In this document: positions 43,098 to 55,105 of the stretch, in pieces | How the letters are laid out: each line of letters begins with the position of its first letter | How positions within the stretch are numbered: position 1 is the stretch's first letter | Assembly: GCF_036588685.1 (NCBI RefSeq) | Contig: NC_086374.1 | Location: 66,152,457-66,216,456, forward strand | Source of the DNA: Mytilus trossulus | Taxonomy: Eukaryota > Mollusca > Bivalvia > Mytilida > Mytilidae | DNA: 64,000 nucleotides | Reading direction: 5' to 3' | Notes under the pieces: generated by a model | Database searches by the model: none | What the model was told of the DNA's origin: nothing | What the model saw: only the letters and a program-made list of their open reading frames with translations | Made by a program: the position numbers and the translations under genes

Positions 43098-44290
43098 CGG
43101 GGCGCCGAATGGGACTCTTGTGGTTTTGTACTCAAAATTCAATTTTGTACGGACAAAAGTGACTTTTGTTCAACAAAAATGAGTTCAGTTTAACAAAATT
43201 TGTATCATACTACAAATTTGAAATTTTGTCATACAAAATTATCTATCAGCGGACAAAAGTCACTTTTGTCATGACAAAATTCATTTTTGTTACACAGACT
43301 TGACTTTTGTTACCTAATTTGAAAATTGAGCGACAAAAGTCAATTTTGTATTTTAATTAGTTTAGTTTGGTTTCTGTGAGCTAATTTGCATGCAAAATCG
43401 ACTTTTGTTACACAAAATTGACTTTTGTTACACAAAAATTACTTTTGTTACACAAAAATTACTTTTGTTACACAAAATTGACTTTTGTTACACAAAATTG
43501 ACTTTTGTGAGACAAAATTGACAAAATTGACTTTTGTCTCAACAAAATTGACAAAATTGAATTTAGTCTCCACAAAATTGACAAAATTGAATTTTGTCTC
43601 AACAAAATTAACAAAATTGAATTTTGTCTCAACAAAATTGACAAAATTGAATTTTGTCTCAACGAAATTGACAAAATTGAATTTTGTCTCAACGAAATTA
43701 ACAAAATTGAATTTTGTCTCAACAAAATTAACAAAATTGAATTTTGTTTCAACAAAATTGAATTTTGTCTCACGAAAGTCAATTTTGTCTCAACAAAATT
43801 AACAAAATTGACTTTTGTCTCAACAAAAATGACAAAATTGAATTTTGTCTCAACAAAAATGACAAAATTGAATTTTGTCTCACAAAAGTCAATTTTGACT
43901 CACAAAAGTCAATTTTGTCTCACAAAAGTTAATTTTGTTTCACAAAAGTCGATTTTGTCTCACAAAATTGAATCTTACCGTACACAATTGACTTTTGTGA
44001 TTTAATTTCCATATCAGGTAACACACGTCAATTTTGTATGCAAATATGTTTATATTTGCATACCTTTAAGACAAAATTGACTTTTGTCATGACAAATATG
44101 AATTTTGTCTACAAAAATGAATTTTGTCATGACAAAAATGAATTTTGTCTACACAAATGAATTTTGTCATCACAAAATTGAAGTTCTCACAAAACAAGTC
44201 TGTAGCACAAAGTTTTGTAAGACAAAAATGATTTTGTTATGACAGAATTGAATTTTGTACAAAACCACAAGAGTCCCATTCGGCGCCCCG
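43098..44290. mobile_element. Terminal-inverted-repeat element filled with ACAAAATT/AATTTTGT palindromes
   Basis: Perfect 34-base inverted ends (CGGGGCGCCGAATGGGACTC... at 43098 and its inverse ending at 44290) are flanked by TA on both sides. The interior consists of ACAAAATTGA and its inverse. The left flank of the array has a 20-bp unit (ACTTTTGTTACACAAAATTG). The middle has a 30-bp unit, about 43545-43745. The right flank has a 20-bp unit in the inverse sense (CACAAAAGTCAATTTTGTCT). A perfect 12-bp-arm hairpin lies at 44036-44063 (GTATGCAAATAT and inverse). The 100-codon frames on both strands are by-products of the array. Confidence 0.78.
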
Positions 44291-45730
44291 TAAATAGAGT
44301 TGTTTAAAACTTTAATCATGTATATGTATTATAGCTTAGTATTTTGAATATGTGTAAATTGCATGTTTTAACTCCGTTTTACAAGACAATCAACGGATGT
44401 GTCTCGCCGTTTACTTTTCGAATACACTCAATGACCATAACTGGACACCTCATTGTTTATCCCAAACCACCCGTCTAGAGATGGACTGGTCTATGACGAG
44501 CGAACCGGTTAGACCCCACCCAGTCAAGTGAAATAAATCACGAAATAGCATATCCAATCATATTTGCATGTAGATCACTGGTGTAGGTCACACCACTTCT
44601 TTGTGTACCGTATCCTATCATAGTGAGTGCAGGTTTATCATAGGTACCTATAGGTTATACCGCATTTTAATTTTCCATATTCTATCTTAAGTGCCTGCAG
44701 GTCAAACCAAAATTTATTAGTACCATCATTGCCTTCAGGTCGTACTTTTATTAACAGTGTGAACTACTTGCACCTCATATAATTATAGTACATATCAATA
44801 GCAGGGTGGCGTTCAGGAAACTCTGATAATTATGATACAGGTCAATAACAAGGTGACCTTTTATTTCATTCCACCCTGTTTTCATTCCGAGTAACTGTCT
44901 TTCACTAGAGAATATTGGTTGTAATAGTGTGAAAGCGTTGATCTGGATATCATTGTTTTGTTAATATTAGACCAGTTGATGGTTACATAATTAATAGGTT
45001 AAAATCAGAATAGTTTTGAGGGAACCAGTTTGATAAATAGATATTGGCATAGAAGACATGATTTTAATCGAAGTCTACCAAAACGCAAATGTACATAAAC
45101 ATATAATTCGTAAATTAAGCATTATATATATATTGTGTTGTCATGTGTTCAGGGTGAGTACTTAAACACTTCATCAATATATGAATCTTAAATAATAGTG
45201 TAATGATAAATCCCGGTTCAAAGTACCTAGTGCACACATTTCAGGAAAATATTCTCTAGTTTAATAATTCCTGGTTCAAAATCACTAGTGTTATCATTCC
45301 TGGTTCAAAACTACTAGTGTTATCATTCCTGGTTCAACACATTTGTGTAAATATTTCCTGGATGAAAAACACTAGTTTTCTTTGTATATTCTTTACATCA
45401 ATCAGCTACGCACATTTTAGTTTATTCAAATACACCTAAAAAAATACCAAGCCCCATTTTTATATATTTCCCTTTCAAATTTTTTTTTTTAGAATTCTAT
45501 CTAGAGTGGTGGATATTTTACACTGGACCCGGATTAAAAAGCCTAGCGAATTTGTGTTGGTATATAACACACTAGGGATTTTCATACTCTGGATAAAGTA
45601 CACTGGCGGAATCAAACTACTGTTACATGACCTACAGGCACCTCAGATAACTATGGTACATATTGATTTCAAGGTGACCTACACGCATCGCAGATAGTTA
45701 TGGTACAAATCAACTGCAGGGTGCAGAACG

Positions 45731-46647
45731 ATAACCAGACATCTGCATTTTTAGTGTATTTCATGTAATAATTGTATTTGCAAAATACACCGAAATGGGT
45801 CAAGTAAACACAAATACAAACATATGTAATATAGAAAGTAAAAACTACAACTATTCATAAAAACATATTTGTAAATGGTAATGTAACTTCTGATGTACAT
45901 GGACCGCATTTTAGCAATTCTAAAGATTGCTTTTAAATTCGCCAGCTTCTGTCAAATGCTCAGATTTAGGATTTAAACGTTGTTTTAACTTTAAAAGTGG
46001 TTGATAACCTGTATAAACGGGGTTAGTATTATAAATCTTTAAAAATAAGCAATCTCTTAAAGTTGAGATTAGTTTGCAATATAAACAAATGGTATTCATC
46101 GTCTAGTTTATTACAAAGTTTACATAACCTTTTTAATCTCTGGTACATTTTAATATTTTCCAATTTCAAAAATAAGCCATGCTTCCACATGGGACAAATA
46201 AAGCAGTTGTTCTATAATACTCGACAAAATCATCGAAAAAACTGTATGTGTACCAAAATTGCAAGCTTGCTATGACAAAGAACTTGAAAAAAAGGACAAT
46301 TTAAAGACGTGTTTCATCCACAAGAAAACTAGAAAAATAGGCTATTTTAGTAAATGTATTGGCCAATTAAAATATTCATACTGTATAAGTGTGTACTACT
46401 AGTAGTTTAAATTGATTATCTTTATCAGGAACGCTCAAAGCCAAACATTTGAAATCCAAAGATAGATAAGGACCGAAAATCTTTGAAGAGCTATATGTCG
46501 AAAATATCTAACATAAATAGCCAAATTCATCTGAAGTCAACTGGCCTGAGGGAGTTGAAACCTTAGTTTCATAATAATTTCAAAATGTATTAACGGACAA
46601 TTTTAGTAAATTTTGTTATAAAATCATGTCAGTACCAAAGCACTGAC
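45731..46647. other. No recognisable gene
   Basis: AT-rich unassigned sequence between the minisatellite and the retrozyme fragment. Confidence 0.5.
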
Positions 46648-46711
46648 TACTCAGCTGATGATACCCTCGGGAACTGATAGTCCACCAGCAGAGGTATGGA
46701 CCCAGTGATGT
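46648..46711 (-). repeat. Decayed copy of the retrozyme/Naiad shared domain
   Basis: On the minus strand it reads ATCACTGGGTCCATACCTCT, then GCTGGTGGACTATCAGTTCC, then CGAGGGTATCATCAG. The inner hairpin here is GGACT-ATC-AGT-TCC, a third version of the stem with one extra base. The outer stem is lost. Confidence 0.55.
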
Positions 46712-48239
46712 AAAAAATTGAAAACAACACGTTTCGACCCTGATTCAGTTTAACCCAAATATGGCAATATTTTTGGACTTAAAATTCCAAAACGTGACAT
46801 TACATGTGGTTTTTTAATAATCTAGTTTGAAATACTCCAACGTCGGCACATTTTTGACTCAAAACTCTACAAATTTGGAATTTTAAGTATCCATGAACAA
46901 CTTAGCCACAGCCTATGATCTTATATGGTCAGTGACCAAAATGTATCAAAGTTTAATATATTAAATGACTAGAAAAAAATATATCTGAATCGGTGTTTGT
47001 TACCAAGGTTATTTATGAATCTAAAAAAAAAGTTATGAAAAATGACGTTACATCAATATATTGCATACATTAGAATTAGATTTTACCTCTTTGGATTGTG
47101 ATGTTCCTTTGACCCATTCATACGATGTGAACATTTCACAAATTATTGCTAATGCCCATGTTTGTAGTCGCGTTTTATATTTCAATAGACGTCATTTGTA
47201 TATAATTGGATCATTAATTTTGTGACAAAAAAATATTAAAAACCTCTACTACATTTTTTTTTATAGATACAAGATTTTATGATGGATGTTGACTATACTT
47301 GTAGAACTTTTTTTTATTTAACGCGAGTATCATAAGTTATCCAAATTACAGTAATATTGAGTATAGAGCAGGTAACCTTGACACAATCTATGTAAATTCA
47401 GCAATCCTATGATTTATCATTAAACTAATTCTTTAAGGCTATCAGTTTAACACCGATGAGAAATCTTTATCAAATATTGTTTTTGTTTTTGAAAAATTAT
47501 ATCATAACTAAATATTTTTATATGTGGCCTGTTTAAACCACGGTTATCGATAATCCTAGAGTATCTCCTATAAACCAGGATTTTTACAGATAAACCGGTA
47601 TTATCTCGAAAAATTTCATATAATCCCGGTTAATATGCATGTGCAGATATGAGTATTCATCATCCTGAAACCTGTTGAATTATACGGGTAACTTATTTTT
47701 TAAAATTGTATACAAGGTCGTGCGTTTCTCAGACATTACAATTTACATTAAATCCGTTGGATCGCATCTCCTTAGCTTATTTCTGTATTTATTGTAAGGG
47801 TATCATTGTCTGAAAGCTATACTTTGCTTAAGTATTTAACAATGCTATCATTGTGTATAGTTTCTAATCACAAAATGGTGTTTTTTCCTGTATAAACCAT
47901 ATAAAATGTGTCATTTTGTCACGTCCTGTAGCTTGAGAAAATGCGCGGTGACCTATCATTTTTATTATCTTTTTCAACATATATCAATAGATACTACGTT
48001 TTGGCAAAGTATGAACAAATTCTATAATTTTTATTTTAGACTCCCATACCACCTTAACCGCACAAAGTGTGTAAATAAAGGCAAAGTAGTAAACCACTGT
48101 TCGAAAGTCGTTTGTTTTTTAAAAGACTAGTACTTTTTTGTTTAATTGTTCTTTAAAGGAATTAATTTAATATTCGCTGTATTGTAGATGACGTTAATTA
48201 TCCGTAGTTATAACTTATATTTGACATAATCCTTTTTCT
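46712..48239. other. No recognisable gene
   Basis: AT-rich. The stretch 47520-47640 has several short ATAAACCGG and AATCCCGG words but no clear unit. Confidence 0.45.
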
Positions 48240-48525
48240 ATTGTGAAGTATCGTTTTCCATTTTAGACCAAAAATAGTGTTCCTACAAATAATATACTGA
48301 ACAGTAAAAGTAAGAAAAATTCAAATTTATAGTCAAATTAACATGTAACTGACTTTCAGTAAAACAGTTAAGCCAGACTGTACCTTTTTTGCACTGCATT
48401 TTTTGTAGTCATTGAAAACATAAAGAATGAGAAGGAACAAAATAATTCAATAAACTTGATAATTTGAAATCTATATTTCATCAGTATCAAGTAGTTCATA
48501 ACGTAATGCAATCATATATTATTCA

Positions 48526-48622
48526 TAAAGTTTATTTTGAATCATGCGAGATGCATTTCTGATTTGACTTTGAAATCACTTGAATCTACATCAAAACCTT
48601 CAAAAGAAAACGAAACGCTACA
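48526..48622 (-). CDS. Putative small terminal exon, best copy of the local family
   Basis: On the minus strand TTTTTTACTGTAG precedes an exon whose frame, after one split-codon base, reads VSFSFEGFDVDSSDFKVKSE, then MHLA and TGA. AATAAA lies a few bases after the stop. No upstream exon could be identified. The other copies (around 49850-49920, 52310-52370 and 55120-55200) have changes or stops, so the set looks like a decaying multigene family. Low confidence because the coding part is about 25 codons. Confidence 0.25.
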
Positions 48623-49216
48623 GTAAAAAATCCCACTAATTTTGACAAAATGCTGCACACATATTTGTTTCAAATTACAAACACTTGCTGATGTCAGTTT
48701 TAAGTGCCGAACGTGAACTATTCCCGATTGTGACTGTTTTGCTGAGTGTGAATTCGCATTGCTATAAGACGTGTCACGGTATTTTCCTATCCAAAATTCA
48801 TTTTTTTTAGTTTTGATGTTATATTTGAACTGGTCAATGTCTTATCGTTTGCAGTTGTACATTTTGGTTTTTTTCTGTTCTATTCGTGTGTGAGGGTAAA
48901 TATAATGATCACCAAGTTTATTTATAAGATTTTAGTTTGGGTCAACCAAACTTACAGTATGTAATTAATTTTCAGTTTGATTTACAAGAAATAACGACAT
49001 AGCTAGATGATACAATTAATTATCTAGTTACTAACACAATTTTATATTCAAACTATATTATATTATATTTAAGTATTGTTATTTTTATTGTTATTAAATA
49101 CATGTCATATCGGTATTACAAACATAATCTTGAACACTATCCTATTTTTTCGAAATATTTAGAAATTTACTTTTGACGTTCTTCGTCTTTGTTTTGCTTT
49201 CTTTGATGTTTTGACC

Positions 49217-49265
49217 TGAGTGTCGCGGGTGAGTCTTGTGTAGACGAAACTTGGGTCTGGGGTTG
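49217..49265 (+). ncRNA. Decayed hammerhead ribozyme
   Basis: GTGTCGCGGGTGAGTCTTGT followed by GTAGACGAAACTTGGGTCTG keeps stem II and GAAAC. The core CTGATGA is now GCGGGTGA and stem III is lost. Not expected to cleave. The tail GCCTGGTACCTTTAATAAC still matches the 8-kb retrozyme. Confidence 0.6.
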
Positions 49266-49374
49266 AAAATTGTAAGCCTGGTACCTTTAATAACTATTAA
49301 TTTGTCGTAATGTTCTATTATAATATTTGGGTGTTTCTCTGTCCTGTATGCTTTTCCTTTTATTTGCATTGTAG

Positions 49375-49640
49375 TCCTGTCATGTCATTTTAGTGTTATA
49401 TTCAACATTGCCATTTAAGCGACAGGTTTGACTAGCCACAAAACCAGGTGCTACCAACCATTTTTTCTTCAAATGTCCTGTACCCAAGTCAGGAAAATGG
49501 CTATTGTTATATCATAGTTCGTTTCTCTGTGTGTTGCATTTTAGTGTTTCTGTTGTGTTGTTGTTCTCCTCTTATACTTGATGTGTTGGTTCTCGATCGA
49601 TTTGTGAATTCCGAAGAGCGGTATACCACTGTCGCCTTTA
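49375..49640 (-). repeat. Interspersed repeat family R4, reverse copy
   Basis: Inverse of the 49970-50320 copy. Read in reverse it has GACAGGACTACAATGCAAAT, then the TCCTGACTTGGGTACAGGAC segment. Confidence 0.6.
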
Positions 49641-49969
49641 TTTCTAATTTATTATTCATGGCTTTTCGAAAAACAGTTAAGCCAAACTTTACCTATATTT
49701 TTTACAGTCTTTGAAAACATAAAAGATGATTCGGAACCAAGTAATAAAATAAACTTGAATATCTTTATATCTCTATGTCTACGTTATGCAAAAGTACCTC
49801 ATGTTACGTATTCATATGTAATTCATAATATTTATTTTGAATCAAGCGAGATGCATTTCTGATATGACTAAAATCACTTGAATCTTCTTCAAAACCTTCA
49901 AAAGTAAACGACAAGCTACAGTAAAAAATATAATTTTTAAAAGATGCTTCACATATAAATAAAGTCAAC

Positions 49970-50320
49970 AGTAGTATAGCGCTGTTCAAAATTCATAAAT
50001 CGATTGAGAAAAAAACAAATCCTGGTTAAAAACTAAAACTGAGGGAAACACATAAAAAATAAGAGAAGAACTACGACACAACAGAAACACAACATTAAAA
50101 TGTAACACACAAAGAGACGAACTATAACATAACAATAGCCATTTTCCTGACTTGGTACAGGACATTTTAGGGGGAAAATGGTTGGTTGAACCTGGTTTTG
50201 TGGCATACCAAACCTCCCGCTTTTATGGTAATGTTAAATATGACATTAAAATGACAAAATTTCATATGACAGGACTTCAATACAAATAAATGGGAGAACA
50301 TAAAGGACAGAAAAACACAC
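49970..50320 (+). repeat. Interspersed repeat family R4, forward copy
   Basis: It begins GCGCTGTTCAAAATTCATAA and includes TTTCCTGACTTGGTACAGGA. With 49375-49640 it makes an inverted pair around one copy of the local host segment. Confidence 0.65.
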
Positions 50321-50489
50321 GAACTATATATTTGTTTCTAAATTACCAACACTTGCTGATGTCAAATTTATTATTTATTGTTTATGACTTTCAGTAAAAC
50401 AGTAATGCAAAACTGTACCTCAATTATACTCCGTTCTTTTTTAGCTGATTATATTTCTTTAAAACATAAAAGATGATACGGAACTAAAT

Positions 50490-50745
50490 ATTTCAATCAA
50501 ATTGAGAAAAGAAATGGGGAATGTGTCATAAAGACAACAACCCAATTATAAGCTGATAACAGCCGAATTCCAACAATTGGTCTTCAATGCAGAAAGAAAC
50601 TCCCGCACCCAGAAGCGAGCTTCACCTGGCCCTTAAACAAAAAAGTATACTAGTTCAGTGATAATGGATGTCATACAAAACTCCGAAATGTATTAAAGAA
50701 ACTAAAATCAAACTAAAACTAACAAAGGCCGTTTTTTCAAATTTC
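50490..50745 (+). repeat. Repeat family R2, 5' part
   Basis: GAAATGGGGAATGTGTCATA through AAGAAACTCCCGCACCCAGA to ACTAACAAAGGCC. The family's tail reappears at 51000-51090 (AAGATTATATCTTCATC), with a Naiad tip and a minisatellite between them. Confidence 0.7.
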
Positions 50746-50844
50746 AAATTTTTTGTTAAGTTTCAAGACGAAATTTTAAACGCAATATTGCGCAATAGAT
50801 TTTAAAGATCTTTAACCACATTTATTTTGTGTCAGAAACCTATA

Positions 50845-50983
50845 TAAAAGAGGGACAAAAGATATTATTATTATTAAAAGTAACGAATAAGAAATTAAAA
50901 ACGAATAAGTAACGAATAACGATTAATAACGAATAAGTAACGAATAACGATTAATAACGAATAAGTAACGAATAAGGAATAAT
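50845..50983. repeat. Naiad 3' tip followed by ATT/AACGAAT minisatellite
   Basis: TATAAAAGAGGGACAAAAGA is the last 20 bases or so of a Naiad, joined directly to ATTATTATTATT and then a 28-bp tandem repeat (GATTAATAACGAATAAGTAA plus CGAATAAC, about 3 units). Naiad elements are known to favour microsatellite targets, which this junction fits. Confidence 0.6.
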
Positions 50984-51369
50984 TAACCAATTTGACGTCC
51001 ATTTGAAAGATTATATCTTCATCAAATGAATATGAAGCACAATCCCTCACGTCTTCAGGGGTTAAGTATTATACCATCATTAAATATATGAGAATAAAGT
51101 AAGTCTTGTTTAAGGTTTTGTTAGCTTTTTCTTTAAGATGTCGGCATGTTGAATTTATATTTACGAATGGTGTACTTGTACCGATAATGAAATTTAGTAA
51201 ATGTTTTGACTTGTTTGTGATATCGAAAACCCAGGGGTAATATTGTTTTCGGAAATACATAAATTTCTCTCGCTAAAATCAACTACGTTGTTACATACAC
51301 GAGCAAATCGTACAAGTTGAGATATATAAACACCATAAGATCGTGACTAGGGAACGTCACCATCTAAAA

Positions 51370-52050
51370 ATGGATAATTAACGATAGGAAATGAAAAATC
51401 ATCTCTTTTATCATAAATTTTGGTTTTAAGCTTCCCGTTAATGATATACTAGTAGATATCAAGATCGAGGAAAGGGCAGTGTTCATAATATCTTTATTTA
51501 AAGTTAGTTAAACTAAGTTCTTTAGTATACACAATGAAGTCGTCATTCTTGAGAACCAATATATCATTCAAAAATTCTAAAAGTATTGTTACATTTTTGT
51601 ATCATATGTTGTTCCGATGGATCTTTGTTGATTTAGTAATAAATTGTAACTCATAACGATACAAAAATAGGTCCGCAAAAAGAGCTGCACAGTTAATCCC
51701 AATTAGTATTCCGAGAGCTTGACAATATACTGAATCTCCAAATCGAACAAAAACGTTTTCTAGTAAAAAAATTCAAGGACAGTTTTTGTATCAATGAATT
51801 CCAATTGACATAGATCTTTTGTTTGCTGTTACTTAAAACTGATCTAAAATCATTTGAACATATGCATTCGCCTTCTGACATTTTAAATGCCCATTTAATT
51901 AGGTGTGTGATTCTTTTCTTAGTAAGAATATGAGGCAAAGTGGTACATAAGGTAGAAAATCAAAACAGATTCCAAATCACCAATAAATGCATGCAACTTA
52001 TCAAGTACTTCCAACATTTTTTTGAAACTCCAAAAGTATTTAATTCCACT
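51370..52050 (-). pseudogene. Decayed second Penelope-like reverse transcriptase fragment
   Basis: With stops and frameshifts, the minus strand still reads QALGILIGINCAALFADL (compare motif B of the 18-kb element), then FLNDILVLKNDDFIVYTKEL, and later KTKIYDKRDDFSFPIVNYPF, which parallels the Naiad C-terminal part. It differs too much to be the same subfamily. The frame at 51693-51938 is only a piece. Old and inactive. Confidence 0.65.
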
Positions 52051-52369
52051 CTTTCAAAGGCCTTATTTGGACAATTTGTTGTCAGTTTTTTTTTATTATA
52101 CCAAGTGTACTAGTAAGTATAAAAGACAATTAATTTAGTAATGGAACAATGAATTAGAGACGAAATAAAATTATATTTGTAAAATGTTTTGTGTATCTTC
52201 GGAGGCCAATAAACTTGAATGTCTTTAGATCTCTATTTCAACAATATTATGGTGTACCTTATGTAATGCAATCATATATTATTCATGAAGTTTATTTGAA
52301 ATCAAGCGAGATGCATTTCTGATATGACTTTGAAATCACTTGCATCTAAAACCTATCTTCTGTGGTTTG

Positions 52370-53830
52370 GGAAATCCTGTAAAATAAAGTTAAAATCAAA
52401 ATTAATAGTATTAGATACTCTAATAATGATTGGGGCCAAGTACGGTTTGATTTGTCCAAGAATTTAATTAAAATGCATTTTTTTCATTTACAAAAATTAC
52501 CAATGAATTGCAGAAAATGACTTTAAATGACAAGACCTCCAATAAGATGCAAATAAACATTTTTGGTCATGTTGACTTATTTGTAAATCTTTCTTTGCCT
52601 TATATTTTGGCTGTTTACAGTATATCTCAATCTATAATGATATTCAAGATTATCAACAAAAATTGCAAACTTACATTAAAACGAGATATCCGTGCAAAAG
52701 GTTAAGGTCATACGTCTCCATAACGAACACCAATTGAATATCCCTCCTGTCCTTTTTTTTCACCTAGGGCCTATATAATGCTGGATATACCTTTACAAAT
52801 TTTAAGGAAACAGTCTTCACAATAAATTTGGGCAGGGCCGCGGCAGGTCTGGGTATTCTGAAAGAGACGATATGATAATAGTTTATTGAAAAGTATTCTA
52901 AAAATGGAAAATATCAAACAGAAATCATAAGCAATCCCCTGAAAATTTGAATACTCAAATGGAAAAAAATCAAGTCATCCCATTGTTGTCTTGTTGTCTT
53001 ATAATAGTTACTGAAGGCCCCTTATTAATAGGTAAACTAGTGTTCTAATTGTGACCAGTTGAAATGGGTTTTTTAAAACAATTTTCCCTTACACTTAGTA
53101 AACCACTATGTTCTATTTTTAGCCATGGCGGCCATGTTGGTTAGAGGGCACGGTCATCGGATACAATTTGCAATCAAAACACGTTATTATAGCATGTGGC
53201 TAAATTCAATTCTATTTGGCTTTGTAGATTAAGTGGAGAAGATTTTTGTAAAAGATCGCAAAAATTTACGAAAAATTGTTAAAAATTTACTAAGTAGGGC
53301 AATAACTCCTGAATGGGTCAGTTGACAATTTTTGTCATGTAGGCTTATTTGTAGATCTTACTTTGCTGAACATTATTGTTGATTACAGTTTATCTCTATC
53401 TATACTATTTTCAAGGTAATACTCAAAAACAGCAAAATTTCCTTAAAATTATGAATTCAGGGGCAGCAACAATATGTAGTCCGATTCGTCTGATAATTTC
53501 AGAGCAAATAGATCTTAATCTGGTGAACATTTGATCCTATTTCATATTTCCTCTTAATGCTTTAGCTTCAGTTATAAGCCCCAAAAAATGCATTTCACTC
53601 TTATGTTCCATTTTTAGTCATGTCGGCCATGTTGGTTGACAGGCAAGGTCATCGGAACTATTTTTTAAACTATATATCCTAATGGTGATTGTGGTCAAGT
53701 TTGGTTAAATTTTGGCCAGTAATTTAGAGGACAAGATTTTGTAAAATATAATGGACGACGTCGGACAACGACGGACAACGACGACGACGGACGCCAAGTG
53801 ATGAGAACAATTCACTTGGCCCTAAGGACC
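52370..53830 (+). mobile_element. Non-coding repeat with internal duplication and GACGACGAC tail
   Basis: Two internal parallels are visible: CATGGCGGCCATGTTGGTTA (about 53123) against CATGTCGGCCATGTTGGTTG (about 53619), and TTTGGTCATGTTGACTTATT (about 52562) against TTTTGTCATGTAGGCTTATT (about 53329). It ends with GGACAACGACGACGACGG and GCCAAGTGATGAGAAC, a short imperfect hairpin with CACTTGGCC. No coding frame. Class unknown. Confidence 0.5.
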
Positions 53831-54082
53831 TTTGAGATCAAAACTGTTCCTTTATTGCATTCCATATCTTTTATATTGTCATTCAAAACATAAAAGATGA
53901 GAAGGAAACAAATAATACAATAAATTGGAGAATCTTTCGATCTCTATTTCAACATTATCAAGTAGTATCTTATGTATTGTAATCATATATTATTCATAAC
54001 TGTCCTGCTGTAATGTATCGTTTTCCATTCTAAATGTTCTTTAAAAAATTATATACTGAACAGTAAAAGAAAGAAAATTTGA

Positions 54083-55105
54083 TATATATATATATACAGC
54101 CATGTATCACCATCATTGATGGCGATCCGATGGATACATCTGTTGTAGGGTTGTCACTGACTCAGACGTACTTATGAATATAATTATTTTCTGTGAATGT
54201 ATCTTACATTAATTTGTAGGATCCTTTACTATAGATAATTTAGCTGATCTGTAACAATAACATCTTCATGCCTTATATATCATGTACTGTAGTACGCCGC
54301 TAGATTAAAACTGACGTGGAAAGGTAACACATGGCCAGCGAAAGCTCTTTATTTGAGAGCCCAGGTGGTCGTGTGGTCTAGCGGGACGGCTGCAGTGCAG
54401 CATGGGTTCGATTCCAGGCGAGGGAAGAACCAAAAATTTTCGAAAGCAAATTTACAGATCTAACATTGTTGTTAGATATATATATGTTGTAGAGTGGTCG
54501 TGTGGTCTAACGGGACGGTTACAGTGCAGGCGATTTGGTGTCACGATATCTCAGTAGCATGGGTTCGAATCCTGTGGAGGAAAGAACAAAAAATTTGCGA
54601 GAGAAAATTAACAGATCTAACATTGTTGGGTTGATGTTTAGACGAGTTGTATATACATAAAGTACATCGCCATGTATCACCATTACTGCTGGTGATCCGA
54701 TGGATAAATCTGTTGTAGAGTTGTCACTGGCTCAGACGTACTTATAAATATAATTATTTTCTGTGACTGTATCTTACATTAATTTGTAGGATCCATTACT
54801 ATAGATAATTTAGCTTATCTGTAAAAATAACATCTCTATGCCTTATATATCATGTACTGTAGTACGATGCTACATTAAAACTGACGTAGAAAGGTAACAC
54901 CCGGATCACCGAACGCTTCATTTTTATGAAGCCCAGGTGGTCGTGTGGTCTTACGGGACGGCTAAAGTGCAGGCGATTTGGTATCCCGATATCTCAGTAG
55001 CATGGGTTCGAATCTCGGCGAGGAAAGAATTAAAAATTTGCGAAAGCAAATTTACAGATCTAACATTGTTGGGTTGATGTTTAGACGAGTTGTATATTTA
55101 TATAT
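54083..55105 (+). mobile_element. tRNA-derived SINE-like tandem (two units, three tRNA-like heads)
   Basis: Unit 1 (54083-54650) and unit 2 (54651-55105) share a 5' leader (CCATGTATCACCAT, then GATCCGATGGATA), a tRNA-like region and a tail (ACAGATCTAACATTGTTGGG, then GACGAGTTGTATA) ending in TA repeats. The tRNA-like parts at 54357-54431, 54490-54588 and 54928-55031 have an A-box-like TGGTCTAGCGGG and a good B box (GGTTCGAATCC or GGTTCGATTCC). The first lacks about 27 bases of the middle. These are not functional tRNAs. Confidence 0.65.

Larger units (their letters stand above)
40044..45730. repeat. Degenerate minisatellite, about 55-70 bp unit, interrupted
   Basis: A loose unit built around CTATCATAGGTGCCTGCAGG and then TCACA...ATCTGTACCATAG recurs at 40044-40340, 40895-41290, 42590-42930 and 44570-44760. 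In 44760-44870 and 45610-45730 it appears in reverse (for example CATGACCTACAGGCACCTCA), so the array changes direction near 44760. Repeat R1 (40345-40700), the palindrome element at 41294-42118 with a Naiad fragment, and the element at 43098-44290 interrupt it. A smaller 31-bp tandem repeat (TTATCATTCCTGGTTCAAAA) sits at 45195-45365. Confidence 0.65.

Noticed and set aside
43468..44005. 100-codon repetitive frames on both strands (LTKLNFVST-type and RQNSILLI-type peptides)
   Set aside because: They are translations of the palindrome array. Open frames on both strands follow from a 30-base unit with no stop codon.
54357..55031. Functional tRNA genes
   Set aside because: Only A and B boxes are good. 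The acceptor stems do not pair, the middle part is abnormal, and the copies are embedded in a repeated SINE-like unit.
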